Source: JANYLB01 sp963837715
GTDB taxonomy: Bacteria; Actinomycetota; Acidimicrobiia; IMCC26256; JANYLB01
Length of the DNA stretch: 64,000 nucleotides
Direction of reading: 5' to 3'
NCBI GenBank assembly: GCA_963837715.1
Contig: CAWIOF010000002.1
Span: 248,001 to 312,000 of the forward strand
Part shown: positions 52,743 to 60,999 of the stretch, piece by piece
Numbering within the stretch: position 1 is the stretch's first letter
How the letters are laid out: every line of letters begins with the position of its first letter
Position numbers and translations under genes: made by a program
The notes under the pieces: generated by a model
The model's input: the letters and a program-made list of their open reading frames with translations, nothing else
Databases searched by the model: none
Told to the model about the DNA's origin: nothing

Positions 52743-52847
52743 CGGGGTGACCTGAGGGCGGAGAAGGAGCGGAGCCGGCGGACTCATGTCACGGGCGTCG
52801 CACCGGTGGGCGAGAGAGCCGGCGCAGTGGATTCGACCGTGATGGAG
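52743..52847 (-). repeat. dispersed 3'-end repeat copy R4
   Basis: On the minus strand, soon after the leuD stop, it reads GGTCGAATCCACTGCGCCGG, then CTCTCTCGCCCACCGGTGCG, a variable middle, and GAGTCCGCCGGCTCCGCTCC with a TTCTCC tract. It matches R1 and R2 block for block. It separates leuCD from the exosortase operon, both on the minus strand, so it may terminate leuCD transcription before the operon promoter. Confidence 0.7.
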
Positions 52848-53444
52848 TCAGGCCTCGACGGAGGGGAGCCAGGCCGGCCGACCGGCCTCGAATGCACTGA
52901 TCTCGGTGTCCTGGAGCATCGTGAGGGCGATGTCGTCGAGACCGTTGAGGAGCCGGTGCTGGTGGTGGTCGTCGAGGTCGAACGGCTCGTCGAGATCGAT
53001 GCTCGGGACCGCGACCCGCCGGTCGACGACGTCGACCACGATCTCGATCGACGGGTCGTCGACCACCGCGACCATGATCCGGTCGACGACCTCCTGGGGC
53101 ACGATCACCGGGACGAGGCCACCCTTGAGCGCGTTGTTCCGGAAGATGTCGGCGAAGCGCGACGAGATCACGGCCCGGAAGCCGTAATCCTGGAGCGCCC
53201 ACACCGCGTGTTCGCGCGAGGAGCCGGTGCCGAAGTTCGGGCCCGCAACGAGGATCTCGGCGCCGTCGTGACGCTCCTGGTTCAGGACGAAGTCGGAACG
53301 TTCGCGCCACTCCGAGAACAGCCCTTCACCGAACCCGGTGCGCTCGACGCGCTTGAGCCAGTCGGACGGGATGATCTGATCGGTGTCGACGTCGGACCGC
53401 TCCAGCGGCACCGCCCGGGCCACGATCTCGCGTACAGCGTCCAT
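52848..53444 (-). CDS. leuD: 3-isopropylmalate dehydratase small subunit
   Basis: A 198-residue LeuD. It has the swivelling-domain signature RSDVDTDQIIPSDWLKRVER near 17-36, VLNQERHDGAEILVAGPNFG near 53, TGSSREHAVWALQDYGFRAV (catalytic Ser-Arg-Glu) and RFADIFRNNALKGGLVPVIV. It forms the heterodimer with LeuC that isomerises 2- to 3-isopropylmalate in leucine synthesis. It begins 3 bp after leuC. Length and residues are normal. Confidence 0.97.
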   Translation of the reverse strand: MDAVREIVARAVPLERSDVDTDQIIPSDWLKRVERTGFGEGLFSEWRERSDFVLNQERHDGAEILVAGPNFGTGSSREHAVWALQDYGFRAVISSRFADIFRNNALKGGLVPVIVPQEVVDRIMVAVVDDPSIEIVVDVVDRRVAVPSIDLDEPFDLDDHHQHRLLNGLDDIALTMLQDTEISAFEAGRPAWLPSVEA

Positions 53445-53447
53445 CGG

Positions 53448-54893
53448 TCAGTCTCCTGCTTCCAGGTCGGCGGGGGTGGCGAAGTGACCGGCGATGGCCG
53501 TCGCGGCGGCGACGGCAGGCGAGACGAGGTGCGTGCGGCCGCCCTTGCCCTGCCGACCTTCGAAGTTGCGGTTGCTCGTGCTCGCGCACCGCTCGCCGAT
53601 CGCGAGCTTGTCGGGGTTCATCGCCAGACACATCGAACAGCCGGCCTCGCGCCAGTCGAACCCCGCGTCGACGAAGATCCGGTCGAGCCCCTCGGCCTCG
53701 GCTTCGGCCTTCACCCGCATCGACCCGGGCACGATCATCGCCCGCAGGCCCGGCTGCACGTGGCGACCCTTCGCGACCGCGGCCACCGCGCGGAGGTCTT
53801 CCATGCGACCGTTGGTGCACGAACCGATGAACACGGTGTCGACGGGGATGTCGCGGATCGGTGTGCCTGCCTGCAGGCCCATGTACTGCAACGCCCGGAC
53901 AGCCGATTCGCGGGCCGCGGCGTCGGCCAGCGACTCCGGGTCGGGCACGACGTCGTCGATCGTCGCGGTCTGCGCCGGGTTCGTGCCCCAGCTGACCGAC
54001 GGCTTCAGGTCGGCGGCGTCGATCCAGACCTCCTTGTCGAACGTCGCCCCGTCGTCGGTGACGAGCGTGCGCCAGTCGGCGACGGCGTCGTCCCACGCGG
54101 CACCGGCGGGCGCCGAAGGTCGACCCTGGAGATAGGCGAAGGTGGTGTCGTCGGGTGCGATCATCCCGGCGCGGGCGCCGGCCTCGATCGACATGTTGCA
54201 CACGGTCATGCGACCCTCCATCGAGAGGGCGCGGATCGCCGAGCCGCGGTACTCGATCACCGACCCGATACCGCCGCCGGTGCCGATGCGGGCGATGATC
54301 GACAGCACGATGTCCTTCGCGGTCACGCCGAGGGGGAGGTCGCCCTCCACGGTCACCGCCATCGTCCCGGGCCGGGCCTGGGGGAGCGTCTGCGTGGCGA
54401 GCACATGCTCGACCTCGCTGGTGCCGATTCCGAACGCGAGCGCGCCGAACGCGCCGTGGGTCGACGTGTGGCTGTCGCCGCACACGATCGTCATCCCCGG
54501 CTGGGTGAGGCCGAGCTCGGGCCCGATCACGTGCACGATCCCCTGCCCGGGGTCGCCCATCGGGAAGAGGCGCACGCCGAACTCCGCGCAGTTCCGGGCC
54601 AGCACCTCCATCTGCTTCGCAGAGATCGGATCGGCGACGGGCTGGTCGATGTCGGCCGTCGGGACGTTGTGGTCCATCGTCGCGACGGTGAGGTCGGGGC
54701 GCCGCAGCGGTCGATCGTGCAGGCGCAGGCCGTCGAACGCCTGGGGCGAGGTGACCTCGTGCACGAGGTGGAGGTCGACGTAGAGGAGATCGGGTTCCCC
54801 CTCGGCCGCGTGGACCACGTGACGATCCCACACCTTCTCGCTGAGGGTTCGGGGCTCGCTGAGGGTTCGGGGCTCGCTGGGTGACTTCGTCAT
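53448..54893 (-). CDS. leuC: 3-isopropylmalate dehydratase large subunit
   Basis: A 481-residue aconitase-family enzyme. The [4Fe-4S] cysteines are in DTVFIGSCTNGRMEDLRAVA and in WREAGCSMCLAMNPDKLAIG. Other signatures are VCGDSHTSTHGAFGALAFGI near 146-165 and NRNFEGRQGKGGRTHLVSPA near the end. The N-terminus is unusual: SEPRTL is duplicated by an exact 18-bp tandem repeat (54843-54878) just after the start. ATG 54893 is used so that the LSEKVWDRHVV segment begins soon after; an internal start is not obvious. Divergent from its likely IclR regulator across 52 bp. Confidence 0.96.
   Translation of the reverse strand: MTKSPSEPRTLSEPRTLSEKVWDRHVVHAAEGEPDLLYVDLHLVHEVTSPQAFDGLRLHDRPLRRPDLTVATMDHNVPTADIDQPVADPISAKQMEVLARNCAEFGVRLFPMGDPGQGIVHVIGPELGLTQPGMTIVCGDSHTSTHGAFGALAFGIGTSEVEHVLATQTLPQARPGTMAVTVEGDLPLGVTAKDIVLSIIARIGTGGGIGSVIEYRGSAIRALSMEGRMTVCNMSIEAGARAGMIAPDDTTFAYLQGRPSAPAGAAWDDAVADWRTLVTDDGATFDKEVWIDAADLKPSVSWGTNPAQTATIDDVVPDPESLADAAARESAVRALQYMGLQAGTPIRDIPVDTVFIGSCTNGRMEDLRAVAAVAKGRHVQPGLRAMIVPGSMRVKAEAEAEGLDRIFVDAGFDWREAGCSMCLAMNPDKLAIGERCASTSNRNFEGRQGKGGRTHLVSPAVAAATAIAGHFATPADLEAGD
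54843..54878. repeat. 18-bp tandem duplication inside leuC
   Basis: GAGGGTTCGGGGCTCGCT occurs twice in direct succession and adds six residues (SEPRTL) to the LeuC N-terminus. The frame is kept. It looks like a recent slippage or duplication event; the affected end of LeuC is not part of the active site. Confidence 0.75.
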
Positions 54894-54914
54894 CGGCCGA
54901 CTCCGGTGGCTGGC

Positions 54915-54939
54915 GTCTCGTATGTTGAGACGGTAGTAT
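54915..54939. promoter_or_regulatory. leuCD/IclR divergent control region: operator and leaderless -10
   Basis: GTCTC (54915-54919) and GAGAC (54927-54931) form an inverted repeat around 7 bases, midway between leuC and the IclR gene. TAGTAT (54934-54939) is a TANNNT -10 that ends 6 nt before the IclR ATG at 54946, so the regulator mRNA is probably leaderless. IclR proteins of the NdgR/LtbR group are known to bind leuCD promoters in Streptomyces and Corynebacterium, so this palindrome is the probable binding site. Confidence 0.5.
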
Positions 54940-54945
54940 CGAGGT

Positions 54946-55641
54946 ATGGACAGCGTATCCGGGGTCGGGGTGGTCGACAAGTCGGTCGCGATCCTCGACG
55001 CGCTCGCGGTCGACGGCCCGCTGTCGCTTGCCGAGCTCGTCGACGCCACCGGGGTGTCGCGTCCCACCGCCCACCGGCTCGCGGTCGCGTTGGAGGCGCA
55101 CGGCCTCGTCGGCCGAGATCCCGAAGGGCGGTTCCGACTCGGGCTCCGGCTCCTGGCCTGGGGGACCCGCGCCGCGGCACCGGCGGAACTGGTCGAGGCC
55201 GCGGGGCCGGTGCTCGCCCGCCTGCGCGACGAGACCGACGAGAGCGCGCAGCTCTACGTGCGCGACGGCGATCGACGGGTGTGCGTCGCGGTGGCGGAGC
55301 GCCCGAGCGGTCTGCGCGACACCGTTCCCGTCGGGGCATCGCTCCCGCTCACCGCGGGTTCCGGTGGTTCGGTGCTGTTGGCGTGGTCCGGGGTCGGGGA
55401 TCGCGCGGATCGACTCGACGCGGTCCGGAGTCGGGGTTGGGCCGAGTCGGTCGCCGAGCGTGAGGCAGGGGTCGCGAGCGTGAGCGCGCCGGTCCGAGAC
55501 CGCGGGGGAGTGGTAGTGGCGGCGATCTCGGTGAGCGGACCCATCGAGCGCCTCGGGAAGCGACCGGGCGGGAGACTCGCCGCCCCCGTCGTCGCCGCCG
55601 CCCGTGCCCTCGAGCGCGCCGCCGGATTGATCCCGAACTGA
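54946..55641 (+). CDS. IclR-family transcriptional regulator, NdgR/LtbR-like
   Basis: A 231-residue IclR regulator. The winged helix-turn-helix spans about 8-70 (VVDKSVAILDALAVDGPLSL, then ELVDATGVSRPTAHRLAVAL as recognition region). The effector domain covers about 80-230, with ARLRDETDESAQLYVRDGDR and SVSAPVRDRGGVVVAAISVS. Divergence from leuCD across 52 bp is the conserved arrangement of NdgR/LtbR, which control leucine and related amino-acid genes. That supports the assignment more than sequence detail does. Likely leaderless. Confidence 0.92.
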   Translation: MDSVSGVGVVDKSVAILDALAVDGPLSLAELVDATGVSRPTAHRLAVALEAHGLVGRDPEGRFRLGLRLLAWGTRAAAPAELVEAAGPVLARLRDETDESAQLYVRDGDRRVCVAVAERPSGLRDTVPVGASLPLTAGSGGSVLLAWSGVGDRADRLDAVRSRGWAESVAEREAGVASVSAPVRDRGGVVVAAISVSGPIERLGKRPGGRLAAPVVAAARALERAAGLIPN

Positions 55642-55645
55642 CGTT

Positions 55646-55682
55646 GGCAGCGCCAGGTCCGGATACCGGACGTCACGCTGCC
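55646..55682. terminator. nested hairpin between convergent genes
   Basis: The inner stem is GTCCGG/CCGGAC with loop ATA (55657-55671). An outer stem, GGCAGCG/CGCTGCC (55646-55652 and 55676-55682), closes around it. It lies 4 bp after the IclR stop and 20 bp before the stop of the convergent oxidase gene, so it can end transcription from both sides. No U-tract. Confidence 0.65.
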
Positions 55683-55701
55683 GACGTCGGGAGGGAACAG
55701 G

Positions 55702-56886
55702 TCAGACGAGCCAGTGGCGCGGCGAGTCGGGGTCGGTGAGCGCGGGACGGTCGATGCGGAACGGCCCGAGGTCGAACGGCGGCACGACGTCGAGGGCGAG
55801 ATCGCGCAGGATCTTCCCGAACAGGGCTGCGAACTTGAACCCGTGCGCCGCACCGAGGGCGACGCTGACCGCGGGATGGTCGGGGAGCGTGTCGAGGACG
55901 AAGTCGCGATCGGGCGTCAGCGTGTAGAGGCAGGTCGTCGAACGCGCCTCGCCGGTGTGCACCCCGGCGAGGCGTGCGTCGAGGAACGCGAGCAGCCGGG
56001 ATTCAGCCTGGGAGTCGGGCTCGAAGGTCCGGTCGCGTGCCGTCGTCTCGGCACCCCCACAGTCCTGGGCCGCCTTCACCCAGCCGGTCTCGCCGAACTC
56101 CGGGAACCCGTACCAGCTCGGTTCGTCCATCCAGATCCACACCGGGAACCGATCGGGCGCGAACCGAGACGGTTCGTCGGGCCGGGTGTAGGTGAGCTGT
56201 TCCTGGGTGACGACGAGCGGGAGGCTCGTTCCGAGGTCGGCGAGCAGCTCGTTGGTCCAGGCGTCGCACGCGAGGACGACGCGGCCGGCGTGGATCTCGC
56301 CCGCGGCGGTGTCGACGACGTATCGGTCGCCGTCGGGTCGAAGTCCGCCGACCGCGGTGTGGTCGAGCAGACGGGCACCGTGACGCACCGCACCCTGTTG
56401 GAGTGCGGCTGTCGCGCGCGCCGCGGCGACGATGCCGGTGTCGGACTGGTGGATCGCGACCGTGCCCTCGGGGAGGTTCCACTGCGGCCACGACCGCACC
56501 ACGTCGTCGCGGTCGAGGCGGTCGAACGGCACGTCCTGCGCGGTGAGGCTGTCGACGTAGTCGGACATGGGGATCGCCGCGTCGGCTGGCCAGAGATCGA
56601 GACCTCCGGTCCGCAGCACGAGCTGGGCCGGGGTGCCCTGCTCGGCGAGGTCGTGTTCGATCGAGTCCCACGCGTCGTACGCGTGGCCCGTGAGCTCGAC
56701 GTAGCCGGGGGTGTGGTACGAGCGCCGGATGATCCTCGAATGGTCGTGCGACGCACCGTTGTGGTGCCCGAGCTCGAACTGCTCGATCCCCATCACGGCG
56801 GCCCCGGCGCGCGCGAGCCAGTAGCACGCGGCGCTCCCGACCGCGCCGAGACCCACGACGGCGACATCGGTGTCGAGTCGACTCAA
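55702..56886 (-). CDS. FAD-dependent amine oxidase, sarcosine/N-methyltryptophan oxidase-like
   Basis: A 394-residue flavoprotein of the DAO family. The FAD motif is VAVVGLGAVGSAACYWLARA near 8-27. Further blocks are FELGHHNGASHDHSRIIRRS near 38-57 (as in monomeric sarcosine oxidase/SolA), VVLACDAWTNELL, and the C-terminal VALGAAHGFKFAALFGKILR near 355-374. Typical members attach FAD to a Cys near residue 315; here STTCLYTLTPDRDFVLD near 323 supplies one. It would oxidise an N-methyl amino acid, releasing formaldehyde. The start appears to be TTG 56886, which overlaps the stop of the Rieske oxygenase gene (TTGA), so the two are coupled. Confidence 0.88.
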   Translation of the reverse strand: MSRLDTDVAVVGLGAVGSAACYWLARAGAAVMGIEQFELGHHNGASHDHSRIIRRSYHTPGYVELTGHAYDAWDSIEHDLAEQGTPAQLVLRTGGLDLWPADAAIPMSDYVDSLTAQDVPFDRLDRDDVVRSWPQWNLPEGTVAIHQSDTGIVAAARATAALQQGAVRHGARLLDHTAVGGLRPDGDRYVVDTAAGEIHAGRVVLACDAWTNELLADLGTSLPLVVTQEQLTYTRPDEPSRFAPDRFPVWIWMDEPSWYGFPEFGETGWVKAAQDCGGAETTARDRTFEPDSQAESRLLAFLDARLAGVHTGEARSTTCLYTLTPDRDFVLDTLPDHPAVSVALGAAHGFKFAALFGKILRDLALDVVPPFDLGPFRIDRPALTDPDSPRHWLV

Positions 56887-58016
56887 GGCTCCATCCGGGG
56901 TTCGTACCAGTGACGGATGTCGAGGCTGGGGTCTTCCATCGGCGCGAACCACGCCGCGGCGAAGCCGCGTGAACCCATCCCGCGCTGCACGCTCTCGCAG
57001 ATCGCCCAGTCCTGTCGGTTGGTGACGTCCCAGAGGTCCCACGCGTCGCCCGGATCGAAGGTGTCGTCGGCGACGGCCTCGGGGTGGAACAGGAGATCGA
57101 ACACGATCTCGGTGCGCGCGGGACCGGTCGGTAGGAGCGTGAACGCGGCGACGTGGTCACGCGCCAGGCTCAGCAGCAGGTTCGGGTACGCGAGCTCACC
57201 CTTGTGCCGACTCAGCTCGTCGGCGTCGAGGCCGGGGAAGGGTGGTCGCGTCGTCGTCCCCGATCGCGTGAACGTGTTCGCGCCCTCGCGATGCGGGATC
57301 CCACGCTCCCAGTCGAGCGCCTCGCCGCCACCGCGTCGGAATTGGGGCACCAGTTCGCACAGCTCCGGATGGATGGGGCCGCAGTGATAGCACTCGTTGT
57401 AGTTCTCGGCGACGATCTTCCAGTTCGCGGCGACCTCGTAGCGGATGCCGACCCCTCGCTGCAGGTCCGCGAGGGGATAGCGCGCCAGGCGATCGGGGAT
57501 CGGCCCGAGTTGCTCCGCGAGCGACGAACCCGCACCCGCCGACGGTTCGAGGCGCGCGAACACGAACCCGCCCCACGTGTCGACCTCGACGCGACGCAGC
57601 GCGAACTCGTCGCGTTCGTCGTCGGTGGGAGCAGGGAGGAACGGCGCGTGCCGCAGGCGTCCGTCGAGCGTGTACGACCACGCGTGGTAGGGGCACTGGA
57701 TCCCGCCGGTCACGCAGCCGGCGGTCTCGCCGTTGCGCGCGACGAGCTCGGCACCGCGGTGCCGACAGACGTTGAAGAACCCCTGGATCCGGTCGTCGGC
57801 ATCGCGGGTGAGCACGATGCTCTCGTCGGCGAGCTCGACGCGGAGGTACGAACCGGGTGACGGGAGGTCGTCGGTGCGGGCGACGGCGCACCACTCCCGG
57901 CCGAAGATGCGGTCGCATTCGCGGTTCCAGACCGCGTCGGCGAGGTAGGCGTCGCGGTCGAGCGCGGGCGTGAGCGACGAACGCAGGGTCGGTTCAGCGT
58001 CGCGTTCACCGGGCAT
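56883..58016 (-). CDS. Rieske non-heme iron oxygenase alpha subunit
   Basis: A 377-residue oxygenase subunit. The Rieske ligands are in FFNVCRHRGAELV (C84, H86) and IQCPYHAWSYTLDGR (C108, H111). The mononuclear iron histidines are in AENYNECYHCGPIHPELCEL (H211, H216). The acidic bridging position reads Glu (E208), as in quaternary-amine monooxygenases such as carnitine oxygenase, rather than the Asp of aromatic dioxygenases; this is a comparison from memory. The coupled amine oxidase and the heme N-demethylase-like gene support N-demethylation of a betaine-like substrate. No reductase gene is visible here. It starts at ATG 58016, divergent from the CocE hydrolase. Confidence 0.9.
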   Translation of the reverse strand: MPGERDAEPTLRSSLTPALDRDAYLADAVWNRECDRIFGREWCAVARTDDLPSPGSYLRVELADESIVLTRDADDRIQGFFNVCRHRGAELVARNGETAGCVTGGIQCPYHAWSYTLDGRLRHAPFLPAPTDDERDEFALRRVEVDTWGGFVFARLEPSAGAGSSLAEQLGPIPDRLARYPLADLQRGVGIRYEVAANWKIVAENYNECYHCGPIHPELCELVPQFRRGGGEALDWERGIPHREGANTFTRSGTTTRPPFPGLDADELSRHKGELAYPNLLLSLARDHVAAFTLLPTGPARTEIVFDLLFHPEAVADDTFDPGDAWDLWDVTNRQDWAICESVQRGMGSRGFAAAWFAPMEDPSLDIRHWYEPRMEP

Positions 58017-58050
58017 CGCCGTACCTCCTCCGGATTACAGTCCGACGGTA

Positions 58051-60066
58051 GTGGGCGGCGACCAGGCGAACGACACCCAGGCGGAGCAGACCCCGGTGGA
58101 CTGGCTCCACGAGTGGTTCACCACGCGCGACGGCACCCGCCTCTCGGCGAAGTGCTTCCTCCCCGAGAACGACGGCCCGTGGCCGGTGCTGCTCGAGGCA
58201 CTTCCGTACCGCAAGGACGACCTCACCACCTCGTACGCCGACGAGTACCGGCGACTCCGCGACGAAGGCGACTTCGCGGTCGTCCGGCTCGACCTCCGCG
58301 GCACCGGTGCGTCGGAGGGACTCGCGACCGACGAGTACCCACCCGAGGAGCAGACCGATCTCGTCGACGTGATCGCACACCTCGCGGCAGCACCGTGGTC
58401 GACGGGGCGGGTCGGGATGTTCGGCACCTCGTACTCCGGCTTCAACTCGTTGCAGACCGCAGCCGAACGGCCGCCGGCGTTGGGTGCGATCTGCGCCATC
58501 TACGCGAGCGACGACCGTTACACCGACGACGTGCACTACATCGGCGGGACGCTGCGCGCGCTCGACCTCGTCGACTACGTGCTCTACATGACCGCGATGG
58601 CCGCGCTGCCGCCCACCCCGGCGCTTGCGGGGCCGGGGTGGAGGGACGCGTGGCGGACCCGCGTCGACGAGCTGGAGCCGTGGCTGCTGCGGTGGATGAC
58701 CGAGCAGTGGGACGGGCCGTATTGGCGGCAGGGTTCCATCCGCCGGCACCGGCCCGGCGGGGGCTGGCAGGGCTACGAACGGATCGAAGCGGCCACGATG
58801 ATCGTCGCGGGGTGGGCCGACGGCTACCGCAACAACACCTTCCGCACCTACGAGCAGCTCCGGTGCCCCAAACAACTCCTCGCCGGTCCGTGGAGTCACA
58901 TGGCGCCGGGCAGCTCGGTGCCGGGCCCGCGGATCGATCTCGTTCCCGAGATGATCTGGTGGTTTGATCGGCATCTCCGCGACGATCCGGCGGAAGCGGA
59001 GCGGGCACCGATCCGCCTGTTCATGCGGCGGGCGACCCCGCCGGAACCCGACCTCGACGTGCAACGCGGCGAGTGGCGGGCCGAGACCGACTGGCCCCCG
59101 GCCGGGCTCGTGGAGCAGGTCTTCGCCGGGCCCGCGCGCATCGACACCCTGGCTGTCCGCGGCGATGTCGGCACCACCGCATGGATCTCGTGCGCCGGTC
59201 ACCTCCCCTGGGGGCAGCCGGTCGATCAGCGGCCCGACGACGGGATGTCGCTCGTCTACGACTGGCCGGTTCCCGACGCCGGTGAGATCTCCATCGCCGG
59301 TCACGCTCGCGTCGACGTCGTTCTTCGTGCCGACGTTCCGGTCGCCAGCCTGTCGGTGAAGTTGAACGACGTGTTCCCCGACGGGACGTCGGCACTCGTC
59401 GCCCGGGGCTACCTCAACCTCTGTCACCGGGATTCGTCGGTTGCCCCCGAGCCGCTCGTGCCCGGCGAACCGGTTCGGATCGAGTTGATGCTCGAGGCGA
59501 CGGCGTGGATCTTCGAACCGGGTCACACCATCCGGCTCGCGGTGGCCGGCGCCGACTGGCCCAACGCCTGGGCCCCGCCGACACCCGTCACCCTCACGGT
59601 CGACGCCGGCTCCTTGGCCCTGCGCCTCCCTGTCCTCGCGGCCGCGCCGACCGCACCGACTCCCGTGTTCTCCGAGCTGCCTGCCCCCGAACGGCACGCC
59701 ACGGAGCCGCCCGACGACGATTCCACGCCGGTCGTGTGGCGGATCGAACACGACGTACTCGGTCGCGAGACCCGCGCCGTGATCGGGCACGACACGGCGT
59801 ATCCCGGCGACTTCGGCGCGCGAGTCGGAGAGACGTACACAGGCACCGTCGCGGTGTCGACCGAGGATCCCGGCGCCGGCTGGGTCGAGGCCACCGCGCG
59901 CTACGACATCGCCTGGCCCGACGTGACCGTCGCCACCGAGGCGCGCCTGCACGTCCGCTCGGATGCCGATGCCTTCGCGGTCGAGGTCGAGCTCGACGTC
60001 ACCGACGACGCCGGGGTGGTCGCGGCCCGGCGCTGGACCGAACGGATCCCGCGCCGCCTGCAGTGA
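58051..60066 (+). CDS. CocE/NonD family hydrolase (X-Pro dipeptidyl-peptidase-like)
   Basis: A 671-residue serine hydrolase. Residues about 20-330 are an alpha/beta hydrolase: VVRLDLRGTGASEGLATDEY near 80, nucleophile elbow VGMFGTSYSGFNSLQTAAE near 120-138 (Ser in GTSYSG), Asp in VAGWADGYRNNTFRTYEQL near 255, and His in LAGPWSHMAPGSS near 281. The C-terminal jelly-roll domain of the family (about 340-575) and a further roughly 100-residue extension complete it. Family members cleave esters (cocaine esterase), X-Pro peptides or beta-lactam acyl groups. TACAGT ends 9 nt before GTG 58051 as a possible near-leaderless promoter. It may release an N-methylated or proline-type unit for the divergent demethylase genes. 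Confidence 0.9.
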   Translation: MGGDQANDTQAEQTPVDWLHEWFTTRDGTRLSAKCFLPENDGPWPVLLEALPYRKDDLTTSYADEYRRLRDEGDFAVVRLDLRGTGASEGLATDEYPPEEQTDLVDVIAHLAAAPWSTGRVGMFGTSYSGFNSLQTAAERPPALGAICAIYASDDRYTDDVHYIGGTLRALDLVDYVLYMTAMAALPPTPALAGPGWRDAWRTRVDELEPWLLRWMTEQWDGPYWRQGSIRRHRPGGGWQGYERIEAATMIVAGWADGYRNNTFRTYEQLRCPKQLLAGPWSHMAPGSSVPGPRIDLVPEMIWWFDRHLRDDPAEAERAPIRLFMRRATPPEPDLDVQRGEWRAETDWPPAGLVEQVFAGPARIDTLAVRGDVGTTAWISCAGHLPWGQPVDQRPDDGMSLVYDWPVPDAGEISIAGHARVDVVLRADVPVASLSVKLNDVFPDGTSALVARGYLNLCHRDSSVAPEPLVPGEPVRIELMLEATAWIFEPGHTIRLAVAGADWPNAWAPPTPVTLTVDAGSLALRLPVLAAAPTAPTPVFSELPAPERHATEPPDDDSTPVVWRIEHDVLGRETRAVIGHDTAYPGDFGARVGETYTGTVAVSTEDPGAGWVEATARYDIAWPDVTVATEARLHVRSDADAFAVEVELDVTDDAGVVAARRWTERIPRRLQ

Positions 60067-60069
60067 CGG

Positions 60070-60999
60070 TCAGGCCGCGTCGGGGCCGTGGGTGTCGAGC
60101 CACGCGAGTGCCGCATCAGCCATCGCGGGCACGCTCTTGTACGCGGCGACGTCGTCGGGAAGCGCCCGCACCGCTCCTGCGAGTCGCGTCGCGGCCTCGC
60201 TACCGGCGACCACGTCGAGCGGTCGGTGGAAGACGCGGATCGTGAACAGCACCGAGCCGTGCCGGGCGAAGCGCCGCAAGGTCTGACGTTCGACCCGCAG
60301 GTAGACGGAGGCGCCCGCGTTCGCCGCAGTGACTCCGGCGAGCGGCTCCGTCCGGTTGTGCCCACCGGGCTGATGGAGCGCCGGATCGTCGAGCAGGCTC
60401 CAGTTCAGGCGCCAGACCGGCCGGTCGACGCGGAGGCGACCGAGGGTGCTGTCGACGGGAGCCGCGAGCTGGTCGTCGTACCGGGGCACCGGCGCATGCA
60501 CCGCGCGCATGTCGTGGCCGATCTTCTCGCGGAGCGACCAACGGGTCGGGAAGCACACCGAACCCGCGCTGAACACGAGCGCATCCGGGTCGCCCGGCGG
60601 TGCGGTGAGGAGGCAGACGTCTTCCTGAACGAGTCGACCGGCGAGGTCGATCGGATGGAGGTCGAGGTGCTCGAGGTCCCACGTGGTCTGGGCGCCATGG
60701 TCGGAGAACCGGGAGCCGTGGAGGGCGAACCGCTCGGGGAAGTGGTGGGCGAGGTGCGGCGCGAGCGCGTCGAGCACCTCGGCCGCGGCAGCCTCGGTGC
60801 CGGGGAGGTGCGCGACCACGTCGTCGTGGTGTTCGTCGAGCAGCCGGACCTTCTCCGCTCTCTCTCCGTCGAACCGCTCGTCGATCAGGATCCAGTTGTC
60901 GAGATCCAGCGGCCGCAACCCCATCCGCAACCGATACGCCCTGTCGTCGAACGCGTCCAGGATGGCTCGCTCCGCTGCGTCGCCTCGATCGCTCACCAA
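60070..60999 (-). CDS. DUF3445 heme-dependent oxidative N-demethylase-like protein
   Basis: About 309 residues of the DUF3445 family, whose studied members are heme-dependent N-demethylases or dimethylamine monooxygenase subunits. Signature blocks are YRLRMGLRPLDLDNWILIDE near 21-40, VCFPTRWSLREKIGHDMRAV near 140-159, LNWSLLDDP near 193, and VYLRVERQTLRRFARHGSVL near 224. The first 13 residues or so come from the 88-bp repeat array, which supplies the GTG at 60999; conserved sequence starts right after it, so no better start exists inside the gene. The start may thus have been created by repeat insertion. Converges with the CocE gene, stops 3 bp apart. Confidence 0.85.
   Translation of the reverse strand: MVSDRGDAAERAILDAFDDRAYRLRMGLRPLDLDNWILIDERFDGERAEKVRLLDEHHDDVVAHLPGTEAAAAEVLDALAPHLAHHFPERFALHGSRFSDHGAQTTWDLEHLDLHPIDLAGRLVQEDVCLLTAPPGDPDALVFSAGSVCFPTRWSLREKIGHDMRAVHAPVPRYDDQLAAPVDSTLGRLRVDRPVWRLNWSLLDDPALHQPGGHNRTEPLAGVTAANAGASVYLRVERQTLRRFARHGSVLFTIRVFHRPLDVVAGSEAATRLAGAVRALPDDVAAYKSVPAMADAALAWLDTHGPDAA

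Noticed and set aside
51867..54884. 1005-codon open frame on the plus strand
   Set aside because: Antisense to leuC, leuD and the secreted-protein gene, all of which have clear family motifs. A high-GC shadow.
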